Source: Acholoe squamosa
Lineage: Eukaryota > Annelida > Polychaeta > Phyllodocida > Polynoidae
Assembly: GCA_949317995.1 (NCBI GenBank)
Contig: OX439035.1
Span: forward strand, 1,967,181 to 2,031,180
Length of the DNA stretch: 64,000 nucleotides
Direction: 5' to 3'
The translations under genes were made by a program, and so were the position numbers. The notes under the pieces are model-generated. The model was given only the letters and a program-made list of their open reading frames with translations. It searched no databases and was not told the DNA's origin. Positions 24,167-34,752 of this stretch are shown one piece after another. Each line of letters begins with the position of its first letter. Within the stretch, counting starts at the first letter, position 1.

Positions 24167-24524
24167 TGTAGAGGTACATAACATATAAACCATAGCGTTG
24201 GGTACCGTCTGACATGGCGGGTGAGTCGAGTCGTCGGACGTTCCTCAGGTTCCGGATAGGTGGCAGCACCGATCCGGGTCTGTGGGGACATCTGGCGACG
24301 AACACCTGGGTCTTTATATAAAGCCCAGGGCTCAGCCGCTACGTCAGAGGCCCTTCTGGCCTCCGAAGCATGTAGAACACCATTGATAATTATTAGCTAC
24401 CCTCTTCATACTATCGGGTAGCCGTGAGTGTGCATTAGTAATAAAATCTATCCGTTGGCATACACTTGAAACACTGTCTTACTCTTTCTTTCCGAATCGT
24501 AAGACCCGAACCCCCAGGTCCGTA
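24167..24524 (+). repeat. 3' LTR of the Ty3/gypsy element
   Basis: Starts TGTAGAGGTAC and matches the 5' LTR with three transitions, including the GGTGGCAGCACC block, TATA box and AATAAA. It passes directly into the resumed LINE 3' end at 24525. The target duplication cannot be read at this edge. Confidence 0.93.
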
Positions 24525-24713
24525 ACTCCAATTTAGTTATTAAGCTTTATATATATATTGTATGCCTCATCTTCACCTATATACATCGTATCATTATATT
24601 CATTAGAATGTGCTGGACAAACAAAACTGACTAAAAGGAATCACCATATTGTCAGATTTCATCACTCATTTTAATTAGTGACTTGACAATAAAAACCTTC
24701 AACCCTTAAAAAA
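24525..24713 (+). mobile_element. LINE 3' end, right part, with poly(A)
   Basis: Continues the LINE copy interrupted at 11588. It matches the reverse complement of 43042-43235 (GTATGCCTCATCTTCACC, ATGGTGATTCC on the other strand) and ends CTTCAACCCTTAAAAAAT, corresponding to the poly(A) end of the LINE at 43042. Confidence 0.85.
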
Positions 24714-25626
24714 TATAGCTCTCAAGTTCTGGTGAAGCCAATGAGTGAGACTTTGCTGGGGACATGTCGATTCAGGAATAGGGGGTTTGAAAATATTGAT
24801 GTTCATTTGTGGAGTTTTTGAGTATTTAGGTACATCAAACAGTGGAGGGATGTCAAAGTTCACTATATAAGTCTATACTGAATTTATAAATGCTAAAATG
24901 CATAAGAAACAGGCTCCTCTGTGTGAGAGTGTGAGAAATGCCTAAAATGCGTGAGACTCACGCCAGATGCGTGAGAGTTGAGTGTGAGTGTGACCTTGGT
25001 GAGTAACTCGCCATGACTACATTCATGCATCATTCTGACCATGCAATGCTGATACAACCCAGGAGGGTCGCCATGATGCACCAATAAAGTGCTGGTGAGC
25101 AGTCTCATCAGAATGATGCATTAATACATTAGCGGCCATTAACGGGTGAATCCCCAATTTCAGTGGCACACACGGGACAAATCCCCATTAATCCCCTAAT
25201 CCCGAACACTAGAACCTATACCAGATTAGCGGCTTCACCATTGTGTGTCGCCATTACTAATCTGGTTCATCTGGTGAGATAGGTACATGCAAAAGATATT
25301 AGATAAAAATAAAAGAAAAGCCCACCCCCTCTTGGTGGTATACTTGTGTGTGCTATGTTCTTAGGGTAGCTTACGGTGCTATTTCTTCCCTATGGCAGAA
25401 TACCCAGCAGCAGTCAGTCACGTGACTCTAGATACATGACGGTACCAGCATCACCACCTCCCATCACCATGGTAACCCATGTCACCAACTCAAGCCCCAC
25501 AAGGGGGTTTGCCGGCATGGCTTCCCGTTCCTGTCAGACAGGAGGGATTCACCATGAATGGGGTGGGTTTGGTGGGGGTGGTTGGTGGTGGGGAGTTGCA
25601 GGTTATAAAGGTCAGAGATTTACTAC
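24714..25626. other. Intergenic stretch with a dispersed GCATGATGCA repeat
   Basis: Around 25015-25125 lies a copy of a short dispersed repeat: CATGCATCATTCTGACC, a GATACAACCC/GGGTCG pair, then CATGATGCACCAAT. Related copies occur near 31255-31440, 32630-32770, 33640-33780 and 35820-35900. The rest shows no gene. Confidence 0.5.
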
Positions 25627-27975
25627 AGGTAGCCTTTGTCATCTCACCAACAGCTCAGACATGTACTACAGGTAGCCTTTGTCATCTCACCAACAGCTCA
25701 GACATGTACTACAGGCAGCCTCTATGAGCCTCACCAACAGCTCAGACATGTACTACAGGCAGCCTTTGTCAGCCTCATCAACAGCTCAGACATGTACTAC
25801 AGGTAGCCTTTGTCATCTCACCAACAGCTCAGACATGTACTACAGGCAGCCTTTGTCATCTCACCAACAGCTCAGACATGTACTACAGGCAGCCTTTGTC
25901 AGCCTCACCAACAGCTCAGACATGTACTACAGGCAGCCTCTGTCAGCCTCACCAACAGCTCAGACATGTACTACAGGCAGCCTCTGTCAGCCTCACCAAC
26001 AGCTCAGACATGTACTACAGGCAGCCTCTGTCAGCCTCACCAACAGTTCAGACATGTACTACAGGTAGCCTTTGTCATCTCACCAACAGCTCAGACATGT
26101 ACTACAGGCAGCTTTTGTCAGCCTCACCAACAGCCCACACATGTACTACAGGTAGCCTTTGTCAGCCCCACCAACAGCTCAGACATGTACTACAGGTAGC
26201 CTTTGTCAGCCTCACCAACGGCTCAGACATGTACTACAGGCAGCCTCTATGAGCCTCACCAACAGCTCAGACATGTACTACAGGCAGCCTCTGTCAGCCT
26301 CACCAACAGTTCAGACATGTACTACAGGTAGCCTTTGTCATCTCACCAACAGCTCAGACATGTACTACAGGCAGCTTTTGTCAGCCTCACCAACAGCCCA
26401 CACATGTACTACAGGTAGCCTTTGTCAGCCCCACCAACAGCTCAGACATGTACTACAGGTAGCCTTTGTCAGCCTCACCAACAGCTCAGACATGTACTAC
26501 AGGCAGCTTTTGTCAACCTCACCAACAGCTCAGAGATGTACTACAGGCAGCTTTTGTCATCTCACCAACAGCTCAGACATGTACTACAGGTAGCCTTTGT
26601 CATCTCACCAACAGCTCAGACATGTACTACAGGTAGCCTTTGTCAGCCTCACCAACAGCTCAGACATGTACTACAGGCAGCTTTTGTCAGCCTCATCAAC
26701 AGCTCAGACATGTACTACTGGCAGCCTTTGTCAGCCTCATCAACAGCTCAGACAGGTACTACAGGCAGCTTTTGTCAGCCTCATCAACAGCTCAGACATG
26801 TACTACAGGTAGCCTTAGTCATCTCACCAACAGCTCATACATGTACTACAGGCAGCCTTTGTCATCTCACCAACAGCTCAGACATGTACTACAGGTAGCC
26901 TTTGTCAGCCTCATCAACAGCTCAGACATGTACTACAGGTAGCCTTTGTCAGCCTCATCAACAGCTCAGACTTGTACTACAGGCAGCTTTTGTCAGCCTC
27001 ACCAACAGCTCAGACATGTATAACAGGCAGCCTTTGTCATCTCACCAACAGCTCAGACATGTACTACAGGCAGCCTTTGTCAGCCTCATCAACAGCTCAG
27101 ACATGTATAACAGGCAGCCTTTGTCATCTCACCAACAGCTCAGACATGTACTACAGGCAGCCTTTGTCAGCCTCATCAACAGCTCAGACATGTACTACAG
27201 GCAGCCTTTGTCATCTCACCAACAGCTCAGACAGGTATTACAGGCAGCCTTTGTCAGCCTCACCAACAGCTCAGACATGTACTACAGGCAGCCTGCCTCA
27301 CCAACAGCTCAGACATGTACTACAGGCAGCCTTTGTCGGCCTCACCAATGACTCAGACATGTATAACAGGCAGCCTTTGTCATCTCACCAACAGCTCAGA
27401 CATGTACTACAGGCAGCCTTTGTCAGCCTCATCAACAGCTCAGACATGTACTACAGGCAGCCTTTGTCAGCCTCACCAACAGCTCAGACATGTCTTACAG
27501 GCAGCCTTTGTCAGCCTCACCAACAGCTCAGACATGTACTACAGGCAGCCTTTGTCAACCTCATCAACAGCTCAGACATGTACTCCAGGCAGCCTTTGTC
27601 ATCTCACCAACAGCTCAGACATGTCTTACAGGCAGCCTTTGTCAGCCTCACCAACAGCTCAGACATGTACTACAGGCAGCCTTTGTCAACCTCATCAACA
27701 GCTCAGACATGTACTCCAGGCAGCTTTTGTCAGCCTCACCAACAGCTCAGACATGTACTACAGGCAGCCTTTGTCATCTCACCAACAGCTCAGACAGGTA
27801 TTACAGGCAGCCTTTGTCAGCCTCACCAACAGCTCAGACATGTACTACAGGCAGCCTTTGTCAGCCTCATCAACAGCTCAGACATGTACTCCCGGCAGCC
27901 TTTGTCAGTCTCACCAACAGCTCAGACAGGTATTACAGGCAGCCTTTGTCATCTCACCAACAGCTCAGACAGGTA
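25627..27975. repeat. 43/44-bp minisatellite, about 53 copies
   Basis: The unit has ACAGGCAGCCTTTGTCA, then TCTCACC or GCCTCACC, then AACAGCTCAGACATGTACT. The two variants differ by one base in length, so the array shifts reading frame irregularly. That is why long but meaningless open frames appear across it in all frames. Blocks of variants are repeated (for example 26050-26210 resembles 26310-26470). No splice sites or start context support a protein. Confidence 0.95.
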
Positions 27976-28134
27976 CTGTAGGATGACTTAAGGATTAATT
28001 ACCATAGTGACCAATTTAAGCGAGTGTGCGCTAATAGATTTTAATGCACTTCTACTCCCAGCTTATGTTCAAGACTGGTGCTTATAATATAAATACTGCA
28101 TTTAGTGCTTATGATTGATTTTGATATCCTTTAC

Positions 28135-28470
28135 CCACAGCGCTTATTTGAGACTGCAATTATTTGATACTCGGGTGCCTAAACTAGCTACTACAGTCAT
28201 TAGTTGTGAAAGGGGCACGGCAGGACACTGGGGTGGCAGTCATGGTGGTTGAGAGGGGGGGGACCTTAGCAGGCAGGGTGGGAGGTGAGATACTGTAATC
28301 GCCGGGGTCTCAAATAAGCGCTGGTCTCGAATAAGTGCCGGGGGTAGGGGGGTATTGAAATTAATCTTAACCACTGAAAACAGTATAAAAATAAGTGCCG
28401 GTCTGGTATGACCGCTGGGGGAGAGTGGGATTGAAACCAATGAGTGCCCGGGCGCTTATACGTGCCACTA
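28135..28470 (-). repeat. Dispersed repeat with GCTTATTTGAGACC motifs, second copy
   Basis: Both flanks carry the motif: GCGCTTATTTGAGAC near 28140 and its inverse near 28305-28460. The part 28290-28400 matches 1495-1610 in the opposite orientation. This fits a non-autonomous DNA transposon with subterminal repeats. The exact ends are not fixed. Confidence 0.5.
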
Positions 28471-28979
28471 TGGTAGTTTTTACCATTCAGCACCTGGGGC
28501 CATTAACAGGGGACAGTACTATACTGGGGGTAGCCTACTGAGAGGCTGACACACTACACTGGTCACCTGTGCTGCCTGCTTGTAAATGCACAGGTGCAGC
28601 AGGTCATACATTAACACTGTGTGCAGGCTGAGAGAGGAGACCACAGAGGAGCAGCAGGTACTCCACACACAGAGGTCCCTCCAGCAGCTGCCAGCAGTTA
28701 GCAGAACTCTATACACCATGTAGCATTCAGGCAGGCAGGGCAGTCAGGGTGTGACTGTTGTATGAGGTGTGACAGCACAGTGTTACACTATAGTCACACT
28801 GTCCACTCTATCCTTACACACAGTGACACACAGCACACCCTCAGCTCTATGCCACCCCCTCCCCCAGCCTCCAACCCCCTGCTGCCCCCCCCCCACACAC
28901 ACAGTGTGCAGTGTCTGACAAAGGACCCCTGTGCTCTCCCTCAGTCACACCCACTCACACACTCAGTGCTAACACTGGG

Positions 28980-29690
28980 CAGCAATCTCCAGACATGGCC
29001 TCAGTGTGTGAGTGCTGTATATAGAGTGGTGCCAGCATGGGCAGGCTACCACCTGCGTTATAATGGCCAGGTAGTGTTTATATAACAGGTGGTGTACAGC
29101 AGTCTACAGCAGGAATACTACAGGACACTGGAGACTGGACAGGTTGCAGCCTGGACTAACACAACACAGCAATCTCCACTCCCAGCACCACCACCAGTAG
29201 GGCACTGGGAGATGGGGCCAGCAGCAGTAGTGTGTTTACTAGAGCCCTGTGTAGTACAGAGAGAGATAGAGGACAGTAGGACCAAGGTAGGACAGGGCAG
29301 GTGTCAGATCATAACACACAGCCACACAGCAGTATGACCAGACCAGCAGTGGGACATTGAGAGTTGGGGCCAGCCTGTAACAGAGCCCCACTGGGACAAA
29401 CAGCCACAGATAAGCAGTACTGATACATGTCACTTCACATATTTACTACATACAGCAATCTCCACCGGGAATACAAGTAGGGCCAGCAGTAGGACATCAG
29501 GAGTTGGGGCCAGCAGCATCCCAATGGGACAGACACCCAATCAGTGTCTATACATGTAGGTCCATGTACATGTAGTGTATGTTAGAGAGAATGAGCAAGA
29601 CATGGCCATGTGACATGTCACAGGCAACACATAGTAATCTCCATAAGCAGAAGGACACTGGGAGTTGGGGCCAGCTTACAGTCCTACTCA
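28980..29690. repeat. Degenerate long-period repeat
   Basis: The pair AGCAATCTCCA and GAGTTGGGGCCAGC (or GAGATGGGGCCAGC) recurs in the same order near 28980, 29168-29225, 29453-29515 and 29635-29675, with spacings of about 150-280 bases. It looks like an old, diverged tandem or segmental repeat. No coding sequence recognised. Confidence 0.45.
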
Positions 29691-30175
29691 ATGAAAGCTA
29701 CTCCTAGTTTAACCTTTGTAATGCATAAGAGCTCGGACAATACATGACCCCAATGCACAGGTCTACAAGCCCTGGCCTAAAGCATCTACAGGGGGGCTAG
29801 TACCCTCTCTCCTCCTTACCCTTTACACACTGCATGCCCTCAGTTCACCTCTGTCAATGACATAGCCAACCCTGTGTAGCTTTGCATCACATCATCGCTT
29901 TTTAATACCAGATTTTGAATAAGGGCCTCCCTTGTATCTCAGCCATCTGGGTTTGGGAGTCAGGAAATATGCCTCAAACACTATAAGATAGACCTTGAAT
30001 TGGCTTTGATTACCATTCACCACATTGGGACTTTCCATTGGGTAATCAAGCGATCGCAGGCTACCTAAGCACAGAACAAACAATGATGGACATTTCCATA
30101 CAAGCCCCTCCTTGTGTGCTGTATACCCCCAGACACTTGTATTCAGATTGAGAAGTGAGCAGACCACAGGGGGTC

Positions 30176-30183
30176 CATATAAA
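30176..30183 (+). promoter_or_regulatory. TATA-like box before the rolling stone-like gene
   Basis: CATATAAA lies about 38 bases before the ATG at 30218. That leaves room for a very short 5' untranslated region if it is used. The exon could instead be internal, since a CAG|G acceptor at 30168 is in frame. Confidence 0.3.
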
Positions 30184-30217
30184 TAGTGCATATATAATAC
30201 CCCAATACCTGTACAGT

Positions 30218-30718
30218 ATGGAGCACCTACACAGTCTCAGTACGGCAGACATACCGCCCAATCAGGCCTCACCTCAGGATACTGACCCCCAGAGACAAAA
30301 TGCTGATGCATACTCACTGACCAATGGCCATCCAGCTAATGGTAATGTGACCCAGGATAGACTGGGGACCAATAGGAATTCACCTTCTAACCCTGAGTCT
30401 AACAGATCTACCAGCCAGGACCATATCACCCCGAGAGTAGCCAATGGTCATTTAACCGAGGACCTTCCTGCCTACCGACTGGCTGGCAGAGGCCTCTATG
30501 AGGAAAGAGCATCAGCAAACAATCTAAACGCTAATAGTATTAACAGCCACATATTAACGCAAGATCTATACGAGGACGCTGTACCGGGTGGTTTGGTAAC
30601 ACGAGACGTATATGAGGGCAGAGTGGCCAGTAGTACCACAGAGGTAGACTTAATGATGGGAGAGGAGGGACAAACAGACAGACACACAGACAGAGGTCCT
30701 ACAGGACAGCACAGACAG
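30218..30718 (+). CDS. Rolling stone-like gene, exon 1 (N-terminal tail)
   Basis: An ATG at 30218 opens 167 codons ending CAG before GTGAGA, a strong donor in phase 0. The peptide is hydrophilic, rich in Asn, Asp, Gln and Ser, and has loosely repeated segments (LTQDLYEDAVPGGLVTRDVYEGR). It would be a disordered cytoplasmic N-terminus. Rolling stone proteins usually have only a short N-terminus, so this length is unusual. The assignment to the gene rests on strand, phase and proximity to the exon at 34663 with no other exon between, not on homology. The frame is open upstream of the ATG to at least 30155. Confidence 0.6.
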
Positions 30719-31619
30719 GTGAGATTGTTACTGTAGTATCTAACACTTTTGGAGTTACATTCTCCAAATCCCCAACACCGTGCACTTAGAAAGACCACTC
30801 TAGGAAACCTTATTCCTGGACATTGTATAAACACAAAATGGACAGTGGAATAGGAGATACAATATGTGCTTATCAATAATTGTTAAAGATACATTCCTAC
30901 CTGAATCGACCCAACATCAAGTTATGAAATAAACTCATGCAGGCTTCAATTGCCCATTTCTTAATCCATTGACAGGACCCTTTGTCATAGGAGGGCCATA
31001 TTTGATGAAATCCATATGAAATATCAAACTGCACTATATGTTGTGATTGGTTATAATGTACCCCTTGCTGGTTTTGATAACTGTCAGCTCTCACTTATAT
31101 ATTTTGCATGCAACATTGTTCTGATTTCCACATTTAGACAGTAGTAATAGGCTCCAAATGCCTCATATAGACTTCAGGGTACATGTTATAAGCAACATGG
31201 TGGAATTGAAAAATCTCCCGCGATCAGCTGGTAATGTATCTTCAACCCTTAACACCTCATTGGTCATCATGATGCATGAATGCAGCCCTGGCAAATAACT
31301 CACCCAGGCAGCGTTCATGCATCATGCCAACCCCCTCGGGTTGATACAGCCCTGAAGGCTTAGCATGATACCAAAATGAGGTGCTGCTGAAGAGTCTTAC
31401 CAGAACCTCATCATTGCATTATGATGACCAGGCTTTGGGATTTTCTAAGCTCCAAGAAGTGGAGCAGGTACATACTTATTTCTGTAAATATATTCTCAAC
31501 CTCAGTATGAATACAGATAACTGCATGGCCAGGGGAGAACTGGGGCCCCCCAGTCTACAATGTATCATTAAGTAAAGAATGCTGAACTTTTGGTCCAGGT
31601 TAGTAACAGGTAAAAATGA

Positions 31620-32525
31620 CAAAATATCTCACAATATATACCAGATAATGATCATGTATTTACCTCAGACTGGTTAAATTGTATAAAGAACACCCTAGAC
31701 AGTAGTGGTCTTGGTTACATTTTTAACGAGGATCCAGGCTATATTAACCCGGCCGGTAAGATAGTTTTGTTCAAAGACAGATTCTTAAGTATAGAAAAGC
31801 AAAACTGGAGCAGCAAAGCTGCTGAGTCCAGTCAGTGCACAAGATACACAGGCTTTTCAATAGCCAGGACCCTAAAGTCCTATCGAATCTCTCAAAGTTT
31901 TGTAGGGTTATCATGGCAAGTTTCACAAGAACGGTGTAGAGGGAAGCCAAGCAGGGTACCCAAACCTGTAGCAGTACTAAAAGTAGAGCCTTGCCTAAGG
32001 GAAGAAACTCTAAAAAGAGGGGCTCTACTACCTCAAAGGTCTCGCACCTCAGGGATAAGATAAGGAGGAAAGAAGTGGAGAGGAGGAGGCAGGAGTCCAT
32101 CAACTTAACGGCAGTTCAATCTGAACTGAGGTGCTAATATGGGTCCCATGGTGCTATGTCCTTTCAACCCATATGGTCGGCTCCATCCTTTCTCTAATCC
32201 TTTTCTCGAGAAACATTAACTTTGATTTAGGTTTATGCATGTAATGTCGACTTGTAGCATATAGTTTAATTACCCATTGACACTATGCAGGTTGGATTTA
32301 CTTGTAGGGTGAACAATAGTTATGTGTAACCATTTTAGTATAAATCTGAGTTTGGTGCTATTCCACTAGTCTTTTTATTGACTTTATATTTTGCATATTG
32401 TATTTGTAAACATGTATACTACCCGGTGATGCCAATGTAACTATCAGCTATACCCGGCAACTTTTATCCTTTGCTTACTCCTTTGCCCCGAACGGGGTTG
32501 TGTGTGAATAAAATTGCAAATTTAA
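31620..32525 (+). pseudogene. LINE remnant: C-terminal end of ORF2 and 3' untranslated region
   Basis: From about 31653 the translation reads HVFTSDWLNCIKNTLDSSGL and, further on, FKDRFLSIEKQNW and SSQCTRYTGFS. This is the pattern of the C-terminal region of LINE reverse-transcriptase polyproteins, similar in layout to the 37414-38185 LINE (YIQLWINQ..., YKIFKTEFRLESYL...). The 3' part is noncoding and ends near GTGTGAATAAAATTGCAAATT (about 32499-32520), a likely LINE 3' end. It is 5'-truncated and lies in the sense direction within intron 1. Confidence 0.6.
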
Positions 32526-32884
32526 ATTGACATGATGTACTTCTACATCAACGCCCTCAAAGGGTGCAATGGCGGCATATAAAAGTACTCATTTATCCAA
32601 GTCCATATAACTGCTACCAATGGAGCTCTCAACACAGCTGCATTTATGCATCATGACAACCCAAAAGTCTTGATGTATGTACTCCTGAAGGGTAGGCATG
32701 ATACATAAATGCAGCCCTGGTGAGTTCAGACCAATAGGCATGATGCACTAATGGCAATAGACCACCAGTCTTTAAAGGGGCTCATATTGTAAACTAATTG
32801 ATAATTAGTCACATATGGGAATCACGTTCTGGTCAGTTCATGTTTAACCCCTCAAATGCTTCATAATGCTATTCACATGGATTC

Positions 32885-32930
32885 ATTCTCCTTTTTCTTT
32901 TTTTTTTCTTTTCTTTTTTTTTGGGGGGGG
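32885..32930. repeat. Polypyrimidine run and G run
   Basis: A C/T-only stretch of about 40 bases followed by GGGGGGGG. It marks a boundary in front of the GCATCATG repeat region. No other meaning seen. Confidence 0.8.
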
Positions 32931-33009
32931 CGTGATACACACATCAGGTAGCCATTGTGAGTGATGCACGAGGTACCAATGCGTGCATCATGCCATCCCT
33001 TGATACACT

Positions 33010-33593
33010 CCCATCATATCACCATGATGGCATCAGTGCATCATGTCACCATGACGGCATCGGTGCATCATGTCACCATGACGGCATCGGTGCATCATGT
33101 CACCATGACGGCATCGGTGCATCATGTCACCATGACGGCATCGGTGCATCATGTCACCATGACGGCATCGGTGCATCATGTCACCATGACGGCATCGGTG
33201 CATCATGTCACCATGACGGCATCGGTGCATCATGTCACCATGACGGCATCGGTGCATCATGTCACCATGACGGCATCGGTGCATCATAACACCATGACGG
33301 CATCGGTGCATCATGTCACCATGACGGCATCGGTGCATCATGTCACCATGACGGCATCGGTGCATCATGTCACCATGACGGCATCGGTGCATCATGTCAC
33401 CATGACGGCATCGGTGCATCATGTCACCATGACGGCATCGGTGCATCATGTCACCATGACGGCATCGGTGCATCATGTCACCATGACGGCATCGGTGCAT
33501 CATGTCACCATGACGGCATCGGTGCATCATGTCACCATGACTGCATCGGTGCATCATGTCACCATGATCGCATCGGTGCATCATATCAACTCC
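33010..33593. repeat. 27-bp minisatellite, about 21 nearly identical copies
   Basis: The unit ATGACGGCATCGGTGCATCA plus TGTCACC is repeated with almost no variation. The first and last copies are slightly diverged and one near 33288 reads ATAACACC. Because 27 is a multiple of three and the unit lacks stops, several frames on both strands stay open as 9-residue repeats. This is most likely a recent local expansion of the GCATCATG dispersed repeat in which it sits (32960-33790). Confidence 0.95.
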
Positions 33594-34662
33594 CACCAAG
33601 GAAACCAATAGGTGTTGGCCTTTTAATGGCCCTTGATCATCATGATACACCAATGAAGTGCTTGCAAGCACTTCATTTGGTGCATCATGATGACCCTGTG
33701 GGAGTTTGTGTATCAACCCTGCAGGGTCGGCATGATGTATCAATGTAGCCCTGGTGAGTTACTCGTGAGGGCTGTGAGTTAAAGAGTTAATGATGGTTCA
33801 TTATAGCCTCCTGCTTATGGTGATTACTGGGTGTCAGAATCAGGGCCTGCTAATGAGCAATCAAATCTGAGACGACTCGGGCATCATATTAATAGCGGTT
33901 TATTCCAATCAGACATGATTCCAGTATCATATAAATGATTATATAGATTATTTTACATCTATCAGGGGTCTACAATTACCCAATCAGAATCAGCTTATTG
34001 TAAGAGAGTAGCATATGAACCTATCGTGGGAAAATAGAAAGCCAAGTTCCCAGTGTCCTGGATTTTGATATATGTTTTGATATATGTACCTGTTGTCCTT
34101 ATATATGAATGCCCAATGTGTCAAATGTTGTGTGTTTCAAGAGCCTTTGCCCAATTATTCTATCGACTCCATTAACATACAGTATCGTTTGTATTAAAGG
34201 ATCTAGCATCTTGCCACAACACACATTCATTCATTTCTCCCTAAGTGCACATATCCCCTTTCATAATCAAACCAGTTTGCAGCTTTTGAAATCATGGGAA
34301 AGGCTGCGTGCTGGAGACATTCAATAATTTGTTTCAAATCGCCCCGTGATGGGAGTTCTGCCATGGACAGACTAAACTGTAGACTGTTTTTCACTTTTGA
34401 AATGCATATGTATAGACAACCTTACATTAAGTACATGCAATTCTGGATGGGGGATCTAAAGATGATCGCGACCCTTCAAGTTTTGCTGTAGGGAGTCTGT
34501 ATTTAGCAGCATTGATAGCATTTACACTTAGAAATCACCTGCATACAATCCCGTTATCTCATGCTGCAATGGGAACAGGGCAGTCCTTTTCCACCCATCA
34601 ATCTACCCAAGATAAATCCGGGGTGAATATAAATACTAACATGTGTTATTTTCATCTTTCAG

Positions 34663-34752
34663 GGAACATGTTGTTCTCGATGTCGCTCCGAGTTCCGGTT
34701 GAGGAATTTCTCCCTGAGTCACCCAAACCCTGACCTCTTCTACTCTTGTCAA
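34663..34752 (+). CDS. Rolling stone-like gene, exon 2
   Basis: Thirty codons between TTTCAG and GTAAGT, phase 0 at both ends. It encodes GTCCSRCRSEFRLRNFSLSH followed by PNPDLFYSCQ. The segment EFRLRNFSLSHPNPDLFYSCQ is the typical N-terminal signature of rolling stone proteins, just before the first membrane segment. Too short for an ordinary ORF search, and supported by the exact fit with exon 3. Confidence 0.85.

Larger units (their letters stand above)
11589..24524 (+). mobile_element. Ty3/gypsy LTR retrotransposon, about 12.9 kb, nearly complete fossil
   Basis: Parts in order: 5' LTR 11589-11964, tRNA-His-type primer site 11966-11978, gag region about 11990-14898, pol about 14913-19155, a separate third ORF from 19664, a noncoding stretch, a purine-rich tract, and 3' LTR from 24167. 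The domain order protease-RT-RNase H-integrase is the Ty3/gypsy order. The length is about twice the usual 5-6 kb, because of a long gag leader, the extra ORF and a 1.6-kb noncoding tail. Comparing the LTRs over about 357 bases I count three differences, all transitions, so the insertion is recent. Coding parts carry about half a dozen breaks, so this copy looks dead. It interrupts a LINE 3' end (11464-11588 and 24525-24713). Confidence 0.93.
30719..34662 (+). other. Intron 1 of the rolling stone-like gene
   Basis: Starts GTGAGA and ends TTCATCTTTCAG. It contains a LINE C-terminal remnant (31620-32525), copies of the GCATGATGCA dispersed repeat, a polypyrimidine run and the 27-bp minisatellite. 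From about 33794 to 34662 I see nothing else. Confidence 0.55.

Noticed and set aside
25627-27991. Many overlapping open frames of 70-340 codons in the 43/44-bp array
   Set aside because: All are repeats of a short noncoding unit read in shifting frames. There is no start context, splice support or domain.
33033-33743. Long histidine/methionine-rich open frames on both strands
   Set aside because: Caused by a stop-free 27-bp unit divisible by three; equally open in several frames.
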